NCBI GenBank assembly: GCA_021790415.1
Contig: JAJYDZ010000111.1
Coordinates: 1-6,291, forward strand
Reading direction: 5' to 3'
Origin: Thermoplasmata archaeon
Lineage (GTDB): Archaea > Thermoplasmatota > Thermoplasmata > Thermoplasmatales > Thermoplasmataceae
Length of the DNA: 6,291 nucleotides
The translations under genes and the position numbers were made by a program. Position 1 is the first letter of the stretch. Each line of letters opens with the position of its first letter. Below, one piece after another: positions 6,058 through 6,291 of the stretch. The notes below the pieces were generated by a model. It was not told where the DNA came from, ran no database searches, and saw only the letters and a program-made list of their open reading frames with translations.

Positions 6058-6088
6058 CCTAATATTATTTGTCTAATCAATCATTAGG
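6058..6088. repeat. Inverted repeat CCTAAT/ATTAGG downstream of the epimerase gene
   Basis: CCTAAT at 6058-6063 and ATTAGG at 6083-6088 are perfect reverse complements around a 19-nt loop that contains TTATTTGTCT. It lies 27 bases after the epimerase stop, so it could be part of a transcription end. The arms are short and AT-rich. Confidence 0.25.
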
Positions 6089-6145
6089 CGAAGTTAAGGG
6101 ACATAGTGTCTTGCTGTTGATATACTCTTGCTACAGCATTGAAGC

Positions 6146-6291
6146 CTACTGCTTGGGAGAATTGAATAAGCCTCCCTTGAAAATCCTAATTTCTCCTTTT
6201 TTCCTGAGAACTGAGAGGACAGGAGGTTTTTTGTTCAAATAATACAGTATTATTGCTTTCAGAGCTTCGCAGCTGTCATAATAAAGATCGG
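6146..6291 (-). CDS. Possible C-terminal part of an unknown protein entering from the right edge
   Basis: A minus-strand frame is open from the window edge through 47 codons to a TAG at 6146-6148. It begins DLYYDSCEALKAIILYYLNK and continues KPPVLSVLRKKGEIRIFKGG. It has a protein-like mix of residues and AGG/ATA codons resembling its neighbours. No family was recognised. If real it would converge on the plus-strand epimerase gene, leaving about 115 bp between the two stop codons. The short reading frames on the plus strand and in the other minus frames are less protein-like, but a decayed or frame-shifted gene is also possible. Confidence 0.3.
   Translation of the reverse strand, partial: DLYYDSCEALKAIILYYLNKKPPVLSVLRKKGEIRIFKGGLFNSPKQ
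6238..6254. repeat. 17-bp near-perfect palindrome AATAATACAGTATTATT
   Basis: The arms AATAATAC (6238-6245) and GTATTATT (6247-6254) are perfect reverse complements around a single central base. This arrangement resembles a dimeric regulator operator or a compact cruciform. It lies inside the possible edge reading frame, where it reads ATA ATA CTG TAT TAT on the minus strand, so it may simply reflect codon composition. Confidence 0.35.

Noticed and set aside
1..6291. CRISPR array, tRNA, rRNA or a complete insertion sequence
   Set aside because: No regularly spaced repeats, cloverleaf-like segments or terminal inverted repeats flanking a transposase were seen on either strand.

Overview
The window is a nucleotide-sugar and glycosyltransferase cluster. 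The genes favour AGA/AGG arginine and ATA isoleucine codons, have weak or absent Shine-Dalgarno sites, and show a TATA-like AT tract in a very short divergent intergenic region. Together these suggest an archaeon, perhaps of the Thermoplasmatales type. That placement is an inference; no rRNA or other marker gene is present.

Layout: positions 1-41 hold what may be the last codons of a plus-strand gene. Positions 42-199 are non-coding with several small repeats. From 5438 down to 200 runs a minus-strand operon in this transcription order: rfbF (glucose-1-phosphate cytidylyltransferase), an extended-SDR sugar reductase/epimerase, a short decayed SDR remnant, rfbG (CDP-glucose 4,6-dehydratase), a GT2-type glycosyltransferase and a GT4-type glycosyltransferase. 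Several junctions are very tight (2 nt gap, 4 nt gap, 8 nt overlap). A 46-bp divergent spacer separates rfbF from a plus-strand RmlC/RfbC-type sugar epimerase (5485-6030). Positions 6031-6291 hold no clear gene, apart from a possible minus-strand reading frame entering from the right edge and a few inverted repeats.

How the genes fit together: RfbF would make CDP-glucose from glucose-1-phosphate and CTP, and RfbG would convert it to CDP-4-keto-6-deoxyglucose. The RmlC-like protein could epimerise the keto sugar at C3 and/or C5, and the SDR protein could reduce the C4 ketone. The two glycosyltransferases could place the finished 6-deoxy sugar and its neighbours on a surface glycan, such as an N-glycan, lipoglycan or S-layer glycan. 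No C3-dehydrase (RfbH/E1) is visible, so the window by itself predicts a CDP-6-deoxyhexose and not a 3,6-dideoxyhexose.

Most unusual points: a 70-codon SDR remnant whose Rossmann glycines are mutated sits between two intact SDR genes. The RmlC-like enzyme has Asn where the family's catalytic Tyr is expected. The 46-bp spacer could be a single AT-rich element serving both directions, with rfbF starting at a GTG that has no ribosome binding site.
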